Source: Lycocorax pyrrhopterus obiensis
Taxonomy: Eukaryota; Chordata; Aves; Passeriformes; Paradisaeidae
Length of the DNA stretch: 64,000 nucleotides
NCBI GenBank assembly: GCA_014706295.1
Contig: JACSVZ010000041.1
Span: 310,001-374,000 of the forward strand
Direction: 5' to 3'
The position numbers and the translations under genes are program-made. The notes beneath the pieces were generated by a model. That model made no database searches, was not told the DNA's origin, and saw nothing but the letters and a program-made list of their open reading frames with translations. Within the stretch, counting starts at the first letter, position 1. Every line of letters begins with the position of its first letter. Shown here piece after piece: positions 1 through 12,870 of the stretch.

Positions 1-3000
1 AAATGTGACACCTTTAAATCGGTCATCCTCAAGTGGGGGTGAGCACACCCAGCCCAGACAGCCTTCCCAGTTACTGTACAGCAAGAGAAAATAGGGATTT
101 GGAGAAGGTTGAGCTATTTGTGGAAGCTCTGAGGTAATTTAACACGTGTGAGGCTATGTGCCTTCTTGCAGGACTTGTGGAACAGTGATGGCAGCGTTGG
201 CCTGGCCAAACTGATGGTGCTGGCTGGCATGTTCAAATTTGCATGTTAAATGGTCATTAATAAAATGTTAATATCAGGCTAAATTTTTATCAAAGTCCTG
301 CTCCTGGATTAACACTTGCCAAGAGTTGAGGCATGACTGTGAGTGACACTATGTAAATGATTAAACACTGTCCTGCACAGCTGAATCTGTGCAGCCCCAG
401 CTGCCTGCTCCAGAGTCTTTGCAATTTCTTCACCATTTCCCAGTCTTTCATTCGTCCTAATTGTTTATTTAATAATCCTGGAAGATCTTTTAAGCTTCCT
501 GGATTTAATGTTTGCTAAACACCCTGTCACTTCCATTTTAATAATTCCAGCCCCTGTGCTCTGCAGGACAGGACAACTCTCTGCTAACACGGACCTCAAA
601 AGTCAGGGCTGCCCAGGCAGCGTCTGTAGGAGCTGAGGTGGGTGCTTGTCAGCTGGATCATCTTGCCTTTGCATTACTTCAGCCCCTGTGCTCTCCGTGG
701 GCCCTGGCAGTATTAGTTTCACAAATTCATTTTCCTGCACAAAAGCTTTTGGTTACTTTGGGATTAGGGACTGTTTAGAGTTCATTGTTTTCCCGAGCTG
801 CCTTGTTTTGCTGTAATGCTGAGACGCCTGGGCTGCAGGAACCTAATCCTCCTCCTCCTCCAGCAGCCCCGCTCTGTGAAAATCTGTTCTCTGCTTAAGT
901 GCAAATTGTTGATGGGAGATAGCAGCGGGTCTTTCTGCTTCCATTTAACGTGTCAGCAGAGAAAGACATCTGCTTGCAATTATGGGCATGGCCTTGCTGA
1001 AGGATTGGCCGGGTAGATTTTATAAGGTAATAGGAAATCTTTATCAATTCATAATTCCTGGTGTCAAAGAAAGGAATATGTTTCATTTAAAATTTTCATC
1101 TTTTATTTTACAAAATTATAGGATAAAACATGAGATTGATATCAAGGGAAGAATGCACATGCTCTCTGTGAAGAGTGAGTTCAAAAGGCTCTGAGCAGGT
1201 GAGGGCCAGTCTGGGGAGTGAGTGGGCTCTGCTGCTGGTCCTTTGCTGCCCTCTGCGACCTGCTCCCACCCTGCCTGTGTGTGCCCAGGGACTGCAGCTT
1301 GGGGGCCTGGGGAAACACTGGGATAGGCTTGTGGTCACAGGAAGAGCTGCCCAGTGGGCTGGAGAAGGCTCCCCCTGCACTCTGCTCCTTCCAGCTGGGT
1401 GGGAGCCTCCTGCCTGGAGCATGGAGAGGAGGCTGCTCCCTGCCCCAATCCCTCCATTTGCCCTTGAAGCTGCTCCTGGCAGGACACACTGTCAGCATGG
1501 CTATTCCTGGCCATGCTCAGCCCCATTTGTCAGCCCACTGAGAGTCTGCTGTAATTTCCTCTGTGATTAAGGGTCTTAGACCATGTTCAATATCATTAAA
1601 GAAACAAGAAAATAATAACAATAATGATCTGTGCTCAGGAATGCTCCCAAGAGGAGGTGGAATTGCATTCAGTGCCTTTCAGCTAAGAAAGCTCCTTATG
1701 CTTCAGCCTTGGCAGATTCACAGGGACAGCATCTCTGGCTCTGGGAACTTTGTGTGTTCTTCCATCAGCACCAATTCCTGTTCCCTGCTGTACACTCCCG
1801 TGCTTGGATGTGGAGCTTCATCTCTGGGGAGAGGTTGAGAAGTGTGTCAGACTGCAGAGACAGACATTTCCCCAATGAATGGCAGAGAGATGCAGATGCC
1901 TGTTGTCCAGAGAGGCCATGAGGTCGAGGTTCTGGCAGCTGGTCTCCTTGCTGATATGGAGATGCTCTCCCTTGTCACAAGATCACTAAGGTTTGGCATT
2001 GTTCTGCCACCACATCTGGTCTGCTCTGGGGATGGGAAGCATATCCTGGACTCCTGGGCTAATGGCACTGCCCGTACACGTGTGCGTGAAGCATGCACAT
2101 GCTGCCACCAGCCCCTGGCCATTCCCCAGCCCAGGGAAATCCAGAGAAGCAGCATGGGATTCAGACAGACTTGAGAACAAAACAAAGAAATGAGAAGGGT
2201 GGAGAAAATTCTGGGCCAATTTCTAAAATGCCTTGAATTTCTGGGAGCAGCTTGAATGGCCAAATCTTTGTTAAGGCAAGGAGAAAACATATGGCCAGGG
2301 ATGCAGGCCGAGTCCAAAGCCATGTCCCACAACAGGACAGCAGCTGTTCTGCTGGGGCTCCCGTTGTCTGCGCAGCCCTAGGCCCAGTTGTGTGTGCCAG
2401 GGGCTGCTGGGTACCCAGCCGCAGGATGGATGTGCTTGTTCCTTGCAGAGCAGAAAGAGTCTGGTTTAATTTTAAACTCCCAGATGTTTGTTGTGTTACC
2501 AGGATTTCTTTTAACTGAAGCAAATTCAAACTATTCATCTTTAAGTTCTCAGACATGAGACATGGGGAGGTTTGTTTCTCTACAGCTCCCAGCTAAGCCC
2601 TGGCCTGGTGGGATGTGCTGTGGATGTGCTGTGGCATCCCACCGAGGGCAGACCTGGTGCATCTGTAGGGTCTCCACATCCAGGTGCTCCTGGTGTGGAA
2701 TGGGCGTCTCATGATGCCCGCAGCCATCTCCATTTGGGCAGCACATTCTGATGGGCTGGCTCTTCCCTCTGCAGCCCCTCAGTGGAGAAGAGAGAGACAG
2801 ACAGCCATGCCCCCACTGCTCCCCTGGCATGTAGCTCCCCAGATACCCACATGGCTGGGGACCAGGCTGCCAGTGTGGACCTGCAGCTTGGAGCTTGGCT
2901 TGCAAGTGGGTTCTGGATGTATCTGGAGGTGTTCCTAGACTGCAGGGTCTCCCCATTATCTCTGTCCATCAGCTGCCCTCCAGCAGCACCAGGAGTGGGA

Positions 3001-4859
3001 GGAGATGCCCTGTGGGATGGCACTGGTGTGTCATTGATAGTCCCCTGTCACCTGCAGCACTGCTCTGGTGGGAATTCACCGGTCTCAGGCATACAGCGGG
3101 AAAACGTCCCAAGAGCTCTGGACTTTGCATTGTATTGCAGTTCTGGGGATGCTGCTGGTCACAGAGGCACAGGAGAATCTTCCAGAGCCCCCCAGGGTGC
3201 TCTGGACTCCCTGTACCCTGGGCTGGCAGCCTCCATCTGAGGTCTGCAGGTGATGCACCCAGGGAAGGTGCAGGCTGGTGGGCTTGCTAGTCGTCTCCTG
3301 CTGATTTGGAGCATTAGACTATGCAGGATTGAGTTTGACTTCTTCCCCTCTCTCCAGTTTTTTAGTAGCTGACAGTTGTTACCAGCGTGAGGTACTAACT
3401 TCTTATTTTGAACGCATGAGTTCAGGCTCGTTAATCACTTCCAAATGTCCCCGTCTAAGGGCGATATTGTTTCAGCTTTCAGCCACTAATTTTTTGAAAT
3501 CTCTGAAATAAGACTCTGCTCTTGAACATGTGCTGGAGAGTTGTTCCTTTCCGCTGTATTTTAAAAATATACATGTGGTTTAATTCAACAAGAGGGCTAG
3601 AGGGGACATTTTTCCTCCAGTTTTTTCCCCCTCTTTTTCTTTAGACCTGTATCTGCCAAACCACCCAGCTCTGTGCCAGGAGCAGCCCCTGGATGATCCC
3701 AAATGCATCTGGGGGTTAAGAAGTGTGTTTTGGGGCAAGCTCAGTGCCGCTGCCCTGCAGTATAGGCTAAGATGTACCCAGGGTCAAGGACAACTGCCAC
3801 AACTTGGACCTCACGTACCAGACACAAGCGGAAGAGTTGGGCTGACGGCAGCTCCGGAGCATGGGCCACTGGAGCAACCCTGGAGTTGTGCTCCCTCGCT
3901 CCTGCAGCAAGGAGGGCTCTGCTTGCTTTGCCAGTCTGCTGGACAAGACAAAGCCCAGCTGTGATGGGGATTCAGGCTCCTGGGCTTGGAAAGTCAGTGA
4001 GTGCTGCAAAGCCATAGGAGAAATATCAATGCCTTTCCGTGAACACTCACGGCTCCAGCAGGCACTGAAAATCTGTGGATATATCGAAGCAATGGGATAT
4101 GATTATTCAAGAACATGAACTGCAGGAAGGAGTCCTGCGAGGTCTAAAGCCCCCAAGGAACTTAGTTGTGTCTGGGCTCAGGGATCCCAAGGAAAAATTT
4201 ATTTCTGTGACTAAACTGGCTTTCATGTGTCCTCCAGTGAGGGTGCTCTGTGTCCAGCAGCAGAGTCTGGGGCAGAGATGTGCTGCAGAAGAAGATGTAG
4301 AGAGAGATGATGGATGGATGGATGGATGGATGGATGGACGGACCCTTGACTGGGCAGCTGGTGCCACTCTGGCAGCCTTTCCCTGAGCACATGTGTGTCT
4401 GGCCTGTTGTCACCTCCATTTGGGTCAGGAAACTCCCAGTGCCTCAGCTGCCGCAGGTATTTGGTGCAGAAAGTCCTTGATTTCCCTGTCTCCTAGAGGA
4501 GGAAGCTTCAGGAGGAGGGCTAGGAAAGCTGAGCAGAGTCGCTCAAAGGTTAAAAGGCAAAAGATTAATTTAAAATAGAGAGGATTCAGGATTTAAAATC
4601 TTTTTGGGGGGTCTGGGGATCCCGGTTTATGTCCTCCAAGCACCTGGATTTAACATATGTGGCTAAGCAGGAGCAGAGATGCTCCCATTTCCCCAAGGTG
4701 TTTCGTGGCTCCCAGTAATTCAGGTTAAGGGCTGGAGTGTCAATGGAGACTCCAGCAGAGCAGAAAGGAGCCTTGAGCAGAGCTTTATGCGGTTCCTCTC
4801 CTGAAGAGCAGATCCAGGAGCCAGAACACGCAGCTTCCCGCTGGCTGTAACCAGAGGAA
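1..4859. other. Noncoding DNA, no gene recognised
   Basis: Mixed-composition sequence with only short open frames on both strands. None has family motifs or a convincing exon structure. A TGGA microsatellite lies near 4.3 kb. No recognisable CR1 or long terminal repeat was seen. Confidence 0.7.
4307..4342 (+). repeat. (TGGA)n microsatellite
   Basis: About eight tandem TGGA units, ending in two imperfect units (TGGACGGA). Its presence explains the repetitive HPSI-type peptides read from the other strand, which are not real protein. Confidence 0.95.
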
Positions 4860-5250
4860 CAATGAACAAAGGGACTGGGGGGGCTCCGCGTGGGACAGCG
4901 TGTCAGGCTCGGAGTTCCGGGGGGGCTGCCAGAGGCGGCAGTGAAGGTTTGGCTCCGACAGCCCCGGGGGACTGTGGAGCAGCAGTTCGGGCTCTGTGGG
5001 GGGAGCGGGGGGCGATGCCCGAGGGGCCGATGCGGAGGGGCCATCCCGAGGCGGGGAGCGATGCTCGGAGCAGCGGCGGGCGGCGGGTGCCACCTCACGG
5101 TGACGGAGGGGAGCGGGGAGGGACCCCGAGGGCACCGAGAGCTCCCGCGGGAGCACCGCGCTCCCCTCGCCCCGAGGTGCTGTCCTGCGCCACCTCTGCA
5201 GCTGCCTCCGGGTCTCTCTCCCGACCCGAACTCTCCGTGGCTTCTTAACA
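4860..5250. promoter_or_regulatory. GC-rich, CpG-containing segment
   Basis: This roughly 390-base segment is much richer in G, C and CpG than its surroundings. It has G-rich runs (for example GGGGGGAGCGGGGGG-like stretches around 4998-5012) and a GC-rich core near 5040-5115. It is weaker than the islands at 12 and 21 kb, and I see no clear CCAAT box or consensus donor. It ends where a CR1 fragment begins at 5262. It may be an orphan CpG island or a distal regulatory element; no transcript is evident. Confidence 0.35.
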
Positions 5251-5261
5251 GAAGCAAATGG

Positions 5262-5410
5262 TCACAGAATCCCGGAACAGTTTGGGTTGAAAGGGACTGT
5301 AAAGACCACCCATGGCCAGGGACACCTGCCACTAGACCAGGTTGCTCATAATCCCGTCTGGTCTGACCTGGAACACTTCTAGTGATGTGGCATCCTCAAT
5401 TGTCCCTCGA
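5262..5410 (-). repeat. CR1 LINE fragment (3' end, minus orientation)
   Basis: The sequence is a diverged reverse complement of the CR1 3' end. It begins CACAGAATCCCGGAACAG, continues with TTTGGGTTGAAAGGGACTG and CCAGGGACACCTGCCACTAG, then ACCAGGTTGCTC. The element's 3' end points left. The copy is 5'-truncated, as is usual for CR1, and carries no coding capacity. Confidence 0.88.
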
Positions 5411-8400
5411 GGGTAGAGATGTGCCCTGCAGCATACCGAGGGATGTCTATGGATGTAATACCCGGGGATCTTTGAGTGAGGGGAGAGCTTGGCTGACAGT
5501 GTTGCTTAGCAGCTGAACTTCTAAATGGCGTGGCAACAGCAACAGTTAGGATTTTAACTGCAATATCAAGTCAAGCAAAGGGTTAATACAAAAATCTCCT
5601 CCATATCCATTCCTTGGAAATGACCTCCGCAGGGCCCTCCCAGAGATACAGCTATCTTGTGTCCATGCCGCAGGAGACAGTGCTTACCCTGAGCCTGACA
5701 GTTTGCTGCTCTCTCTAGACATTTCCTTGGCAGTTGGTTTTAATTATCGTCACTATGTGGTACCTCACCTGCTCCTGCAGACTTGGCATCACACGCTACT
5801 GAGAGACTGATGGAGTATCACCTGGTGTCCCCACTGGGTTGGACAGGAGTTACTGCCCAGGGTGTCAGCATGGGAGGCTTGCTCTCATCAGGTCCTCTGG
5901 GCATTGCTTTGACTCGTGCCAGGTCTAGGTTTGGCCCAGGGAATGAGAAACATTTGCAGGAAATGCTCTCTTTCCCTCCTGCAGCACTAGAAGTGCACAA
6001 GGTTCTGCAGTTCACTCTCGTGGATTTTGGAGCTCTTTGTGCTGGTCAGCTGGGCAAGACTCTGCTTCATACGAAGTGGGGAGAAGGGCCGATGGACACA
6101 CACAGCTCCTTCCCTCTGCCTTGTAGCTCGGCTTCTGCATGGCAGTGAGCAGGAGGCAAAACTGCCCAGGCACCTTTTGCAAGCCTGGAGGCCGCTTTTT
6201 TCCCAGGTGAGCCCATACGAGACGTGCAGTCCAGAGCTCTGCTTTTTCCCCCCACCTGGATGCTGGAGCTGTTGACGGGGACATGTGAGGAATCAAGGCT
6301 GTGATCACTGTGGAGATGAGCAAGCGCTGCGTGTGCAGGACACAGGCACCACTGTTTGCACCTTTCAAAATGTGTGTTTACACCAACCTGTCAGTTAAAA
6401 ACAGCCTTTTGACATAAAGCAAAAGCATCCCAAGGAGAGAAGGGAAGAACCATTCAGTGAATGGGTTGGTTCTACTCCCTGGAAAAGAAACAAAGCCCCA
6501 AGCCACAACCAGTGCACTCGGAGGCTCTTGGTGACAGAGTCCAGATCACATTTTTTTCGGAGGAGAAAACTTACTGAGAGGTTAAAAAAAATATTACCAG
6601 AATGAAACTACTCATCACAGACTCTCAGACTGCTGGGGGTTTCTTTACACTGAGAGCACCCTTCTCTCTTGGAGTCCTACACTGGAAAAAGGACTTTTTT
6701 GGTGTGCTGCAGGGTCTGATCAGCTGAGTGTTTCCAAACTGCATGGGATCTATCTCGCTGCACGGATCTGGGATGAGCAGCCCCAATGGCACCCTCTGAG
6801 CTCTGCCCCAGGGCTACTGCCTCTGGCTGTCCTTGCCAGCAAGTCCTGCCAGTCTTACCTCTGCCTGCAAGAAAAGGGTCATTGGTGTGTGTGTCTCCAA
6901 GCAAATTATTTTTTTCTGGCCACAGAGAGCAGCCAGCAAAGCAGCCTTCCCACCCCTATGCCCTGGGGCTGTAGCTGAAAAGGGCTCTGCTGTCCAAGTG
7001 AAAGCTGAATGCAAGCTGAGGGAAAACAGATGGTTTCAAGATCAAGCCCATCATTTGAATGAGAAGCCAAACTGCTGATGGATGGGGCAGTGTTTAGCTC
7101 AGGCGTGGAGCCAAATGCACTGCTGTCCTTCCCAAACTGTAGGTCTGCTGATGACCAAGAACACAGACCCTTGGAAGGGTCCAGAAGAGCCTGGCTCTGA
7201 ACAGAGAGTTGACCCAGCTGGAGCTCGTGCTGCATCCCAGCATTTCAGCTCTGCTGCAGTATCGTTCCACAGCACAGACTTGGGATATGCATTTACATTG
7301 CAGTCCTGGGGCTTACCCATTTGAGGCGGGTTTTAGCTGCCCAGCTGTGGCACCATGGCTCTCTGTAGGCTGCTTACACTCAGTGGGCCCCCTCCCCAAA
7401 AATGCTGTGTTATTGGCCCATGGTGAGCTCTTGGTAGCAGGCTAATGTCACAAAGTGCTCCGTGTGCACTGAGAAAACATGACCTTTGCTAGATCCTGAG
7501 TTGGTGGTGGGGCTGGGATTTGGAATGGCAGCAGAAGTACCACTCATGCTTGTGCATGGCTGTCTGATGTGGTGACAGACACCTGGAATAGGCAGCAAGG
7601 CTGCAGTAGGGAGCTAGGACTTGTGCTGTCTCAACAGCATGCTTCACCCCCAGCCTCAGAAAATCTCTAAGAGGAAATTGGATTTAAAATGGTTCTTCCT
7701 GACTCCCAGAAGGCCCAGGAGTGAAGGAGGGCTGAGCAAGAGTCACTCATCACCAGCTCATTAAAGGCAGAAACCCAAAACCCCAGGGAATGAGGCGCTC
7801 TGAGGCAGCCTCTGACACGGGTCATTGGCATGGGCTGCTCCATGCTGTGATTTGGCAGTTGGGAATGCACACTGCTCTGCACCCCGAAGCCATGTCCAAA
7901 TGGGGATGTTTTTGTTATTTTTAGCATTACATACAAAGTGTTCCCTGTTTTTATCCCATAGGATCAAATCCGAGGTGGTGTTTATTTTTGGAGATGTAGA
8001 TGCTTTGTTTCTGTAGATCTTTGGGTAGAGTTGTGTTGTATTTTCATTTGCATTTTTCATACATAACTCGATACAGAGTTTTGTGTTTGAGAGTGTGCAT
8101 GGCCTGGGGGAGGAACATCCCTCACCACTATTCCTGTGGCCTCAATGGGATCACAGCGGGACTGACAGCTCAGTGGACAACTGGGAAGGCAGGGGGAGAC
8201 AGAGGGATGGCTGATGCAATGGCACCTGTCCTGCTGCCCACTCGGGGCAGGATGGACACTCCAGGGAAGAGCAGAGCGTACACTGGCAGTTTTCCATTAG
8301 CATTCTCTCCCAACAGTGTCAGCATCCTGCACCTGTGGGCTGCTGGGGGAGGCCTTCAGCTGCAAAGTTGCCTCTGAAGGAGGATTTCCCCTTTTCACCG

Positions 8401-11400
8401 GGAGCATCATCCCCTTGCTCTGCCACATGGTGCAACTGCAGTTTTTGAGAAGGAAGACGGAAGGAGCCACCAGCATCCCTTCTCCCCCACGGCCATTTGT
8501 ACATCAATGTGCTCTCCCTTATGGGGTGAATTCAGAAAAAAACACATTTGCACTTGAATACCCAGCTAACATCTGGGCCAGCAGTTGATGTCTCGATCCA
8601 TCTCCAAGGCTCACTGCTACAAGCACTTAACTTTACCCTTGCCCAGATGTGCCTGTTCTCTGCGCTGTGCAGAAAGGCAAAAATTGCACAGGGTGGAATG
8701 TGTTGGAATTGGCACTTTGGAAAATGCATGCTCTGCTGGAATGTGCTAACATCCAGCTCACACAGAAGGGCAATTAACTCTATTTATGTTCATGAGCCTG
8801 AATCTAAAACTGGCTTCAGAAAGCAGCTCACTCACATCAAAGGGCTTTATAATCATTATGCTAAAGTATTTCTTTTGAAAACATTTTCCGTTTCTTAAAC
8901 AGTTAGGATATTTATAAAATATGGCATCAATTACTACATATTTCTTTATTCACACTGATTAAACAACCTATAATTATATTTAAGCCTCTTATTTGTATAT
9001 CATGGCAGCATTAAGAAAAGCTCTGTGATTTGTCTGCGTGGTTTTTTTCCAAATAGCAGGGGGCTGCGGTCTCTCTCCTCCTTTGGAGCATTAATGTGGT
9101 GGTGTTGCCCAAACAGCAGAAGCCAGGTGTCTGCTGCCCCAGCCAGCTCCTGGCAAACGGGCGGGCTGAGGCTGGCAATGTATTGTGACAGGTAATATTC
9201 GGCTCTCTGTTTCTTGGACGCTGAGTGCAGTGTTTACAGCAGCTTCTCACAGTCATTTACTCACAGGAAAACATTTTCTTGGATCCCTTTTGCTTGCTGT
9301 GAAACAGTCACTGTTGGAATAACCAAACCCTCTCTGGCAGTCTGTTGTTCACAAAGGCAGTGCGGGCTTAGCCCTGCTGCAGGCGCGGTGCAGGGACGCG
9401 GTGCAGGGACCCTGCGTGCTCCCCAGGGCTGCGCTTGGCCGGCACCAGTGCAGGGCTGTGGGGCGCAGCTGGGACAGGGCTGGCAGAATGGCCTGGCTGC
9501 TGCAGCATTGCTGCTGATCTCTTTGAACTTCCTTGTTGGAAGTGTCTGAAAGCAAAGCTCCTGCTTGAATAAGGAGCACTGTGGTTTGTCCACACCCTTT
9601 GGTTTGTCCAGACAACACGCAGGTCTCAGGACAGGGTATTTCTGTGCTCAGCCAGGACTTTGAAACTGTGTGCTTGCATGGGGTGTCTGCCGAGGTAAGG
9701 CTGGCGGAGATCAGTACACCAGGTGCTATCCCAATGCAGAACACTCCCTCCTTGCTTTAGCTGAGGAGGAATTCCCAGTTTGTCCCAGTACAGTTGCTGG
9801 AACACGTGACTGGAGATGACCGAATAACTACCCAGACGGGACCAGACGCAAAGCTCCTTCGCCCCCCCGCAGTCAGAAACTGTGTGTTTTGCTCGTTCTC
9901 CTGCAGGGATGGTGTGTTCCCAGCGGATCAGCCTGGCTCCGTGATTGGCAGTTGGCAGCACAGGGAATGGCAGTCTGGAATTCCCAGATGGCAGTCTGGA
10001 ATTTGTGCTGTGCTGGCGAGGTACAAGCCATTGTTTCCCTCTTGGCAGAGTGGCTGAGAGAGTCCCAGCACAGCGGGGCCAGGGACTCTCTTGCTCTGTT
10101 TATGGCTCTAACGTTTTGCATTGTTTCTGCTGACCTTTGCGCCCCAAACACTTCCCCTCTCTTGTGAAACCAGGGCTTTCTGCCTTAGAAAATCTTCGAG
10201 ATGGAGAAGTCTGTACAGTGGGAGAACTGAAACAGAGTTTCATTTTTCTACCCTGTTTTTCTTCAGTGGCCCTTCTGTTCAGTTAGTGATGGAAGTGATA
10301 CAGATATCTAGCAGGAGCAAACAGATTGGTAAAACAGAAAACTTCCAAAATCCCTATACAATATTTCACAAGTCACGTCTGATCCTTGAAGCTCCTTGTT
10401 TTCTGTGATTACACCTTCTCTGTTGTCTATAGTCATCCTGTCTTACCTGGGGCTTCTCCTAAGTGCCCTTGTACTGGTCACTTAGCTCCTTCTGCACCTA
10501 TGTGGTACAGGTTGAGATACTTCTGGGAAGGAGAAGGGCATCCTTGGCTTATCCAGCTGGGCACACATGCTATTCCCCAACAAGGTCCTTCTTGAGGCAG
10601 GATACCTTAGCTCCAGCTGGGAACGCAGAGCTCCTGCTCTTTGATAAGCATCTCTCAATACCTGAACTGTTTCCTCCGAGTAAGAAGGATTCAGTGGCAA
10701 GATACTTGTATCACTTTTGTGTAAATATCAGATTACAGCCTAGAAACCAGATTGTCTGCAATTAGATGACTGAATTAATGGGAAGATAAACAGAATCCTG
10801 TACAATATGAAAGAGGTTCATTGTTTGCCTGCAGATACCGAAATTTCTTCAGTTCACTCTCAGAAAAGCACTGTTGTGTCTTCCAGAGTGGCACAGAATT
10901 TGATCTGCTCTTTCTTTCAGCTTTGGGATGGGGTCCAAAGTTAATTCCCTGTAGATCACCTTACTTTATGAATAAGAGGAGCTCCTCCTGCAGTACCTGT
11001 GCTGGGAAAAAACCAGCTGTGAATGCTGCTGGAGGTGCACACTGGGAACAGGAGCAATCCTGGGGCTCAGAGATACTTCTCCCAGCCTGGTGGAGGGCTG
11101 GTTGGCCAGGAGTAGGTGCTGGGCTGTGGATGAGCTGCCAGGGGAAGGGGCAGCATGCAGCTGGTACTTCTCCAAAGCAGAATGCCCCAAACCCGCTGGT
11201 TCACGCTTGACCCTCCAAAATAGATTTTTCCCTGCTTAACGCATGTAGAGGAGGAGGAATTGTCTAACAGCAGGGAAGCCTATGAGCTGTCAGATGTGGT
11301 TTGCCTGGGATTACACCTCAGCTTTTGACTTGGATCCCTTTAGGGCTGGAACATTGGTGCTCACCAGCCTGCCCAGCATCCCGACTCTCAAATCCCTGGG

Positions 11401-11469
11401 AGCTTTGTGGAGAGGGATCGCAGAGCCTGGAAACTTGGTTTGTCACTTGTGGTGCCTGTGGACAGGGTT
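5411..11469. other. Noncoding DNA, no gene recognised
   Basis: Between two CR1 fragments I see no supported gene. AT-rich parts occur near 8880-9010. A minus-strand open frame at 10482-10700 has a protein-like composition but matches no family I know and has no supporting exon partners. Confidence 0.65.
9967..10008 (+). repeat. Two-copy 21-base tandem duplication
   Basis: The 16-base core ATGGCAGTCTGGAATT occurs at 9967-9982 and again at 9988-10003, so the unit is 21 bases. It lies in noncoding DNA and no function is apparent. Confidence 0.8.
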
Positions 11470-11598
11470 CAGTGGTGGGCTCAGCAGTGCTAGGGTAATG
11501 CTTGGACTTGGTGGTCTTAAGGGTCTTTTCCAGCCTAAATGCTTCTCTGCTTCCATGATGCTGTGATCCCGTTTCTGTGATTCCATGATTCCATGTCT
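11470..11598 (+). repeat. CR1 LINE fragment (3' end, plus orientation)
   Basis: Diverged CR1 3' end in the plus direction. GCAGTGCTAGGGTAATGCTT is followed by GGACTTGGTGGTCTTAAGGG and TCTTTTCCAGCCTAAATG. It ends in degenerate copies of the terminal octamer (CTGTGATCCC, TCTGTGATTCCATGATTCCA). It is truncated and noncoding. Confidence 0.85.
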
Positions 11599-11789
11599 TG
11601 CAAGAACATAGGGCGCACTGTTCCGGGGAATCGTGAAGCCCCAGAGCTAGTGCCAGAGGCTTCTTCTGTTCTCGAAGCTGCTTCTGAGGGGAGGGTGGGG
11701 TGAGTCGGGTGGCGAAGCCTCCTCGTTCCCCACTCTGGAGGCTGCGGCTCCGAGGAGGAGCGGGGATTTTCCAGGTTTCCATCTCCCTT

Positions 11790-12060
11790 AGGTTGTGGTG
11801 CCTCCTGCTGACGGCTGCGGGAGCTCGGCACCCCGGGCGGGCCCCGTTCTGCTGCGGGGCGGCCCCGGGGCAGGGGTCTCTGTGCCCCGCGGCCCCCCCG
11901 CCCCGCCCCGCCCCGCCGGGCTGCGGGATCCCGGGATTTGTCCCCAAAGCCGCGCGGTGGCGCGTTTGTCCCGGGAACGGCGCCGCGGGCGGGGCGGAGC
12001 GCCGGTCCCACCCCCGTGCGCCCCGGGGTCCGGGTGAGGGGCTCCCCCGGTCCCGCTCAC
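11790..12060. promoter_or_regulatory. CpG island with GC boxes, possible alternative promoter
   Basis: A dense, short CpG island. It has overlapping GC boxes (CCCCGCCCCGCCCCGCC) near 11899-11917 and another GC box (GGGCGGGGCGG) near 11988-11998. A good donor-like site, CCGG before GTGAGG, lies at 12033/12034 on the + strand. On the opposite strand, the sequence read leftwards from about 12068 contains CTGAG before GTGAGC, also donor-like. The island ends abruptly against an AT-rich block at 12085. It could be a distal ZMAT4 promoter, the promoter of a noncoding RNA in either direction, or an orphan CpG island. No coding exon is attached to it. Confidence 0.5.
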
Positions 12061-12084
12061 CTCAGCTCCCTGTCTTTGTCAAGC

Positions 12085-12172
12085 TTCATTATTTTCGTTA
12101 TTTATAATGCATTTATATATTATCTGTATACATATACAATATATTTAGAATATATTTTATTATTTTTAATTG
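12085..12172. other. AT-rich block next to the 12-kb CpG island
   Basis: Nearly 90 bases of A and T with several TATA-like strings (TTATATATTA, ATATATTTAG). The switch from the dense CpG island takes place within about 25 bases. Such a boundary can favour DNA unwinding or nucleosome exclusion, but no gene is attached. Confidence 0.7.
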
Positions 12173-12833
12173 CCACTCTGGAGTGAATCTTGGCAAGATC
12201 CATTTGCCCTAAATACTGTATTTTTTAAAGGATAAGCCTAAACAGCAGCAGCAGTGCTTTGCTTTTCCCCTGCCCAGGTAACAACAGATAACACAATTGG
12301 TGCCAGTGAGAAATCGCTGCTGAATTCTGCACCTGTCCTGGTTTCTGGGATTGAGCACAGCTGTCAGAGTTCCCAGTCTGGCCTAATGAGGTCGGTGCCT
12401 CTCTGTGGCATAACTAATCTGGACATACGAGCTGCCGTTTTATTCCTTGCACTAATTGCTTGTGGCTGTTAAAGCTTTTCATACTTTAAAAAAGTGAAAG
12501 TCAATTCCCAGAAAATTCAGGAATTGATAACAGTCTCTGCACTGGAAGGAGTGGAGATGAGAAGACTTTTGGTTTGTAATTTGTGGTCTAACAATTAATT
12601 AAGAAAGAACAAAAAATAATGGAAGCTTTGTTGGTTGTATTTAACAGAAAATCCAAGCTGGTTAATTTTTGCTACATGACTTTAAATACAGAATGTGGGG
12701 TGCTTGAGACCTCCCCAGCCTCACTAGGGAGAGGGTGAGGAGCTCCCCGAAATGCTATAATTAGGAAGGCAGCGATTTCCCCATGAGTTTTTATTTTTGA
12801 AGTGTTTTAAATGGCCTGGTCTCGTCCACAGAG

Positions 12834-12870
12834 CTCCCTCCCTCCCTCCTTCCCTGCCTTCTTCCCTCCC
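12834..12870 (+). repeat. Pyrimidine (CCCT)n tract
   Basis: A 37-base, almost pure C/T stretch of CTCC and CTTCC units. It is a simple repeat; a mirror-like homopyrimidine run of this sort can form non-B DNA. Confidence 0.85.

Noticed and set aside
4586..5332. Minus-strand frame of 248 codons, the longest in the window
   Set aside because: Its N-terminal part is read from the CR1 fragment and its middle from the GC-rich segment, where stop codons are rare by composition. It has no domain, and the peptide is low-complexity Pro/Ser/Arg.
11318..11947. Minus-strand frame of 209 codons
   Set aside because: It crosses the CpG island and a CR1 fragment. No domain is seen, and the composition explains the openness.
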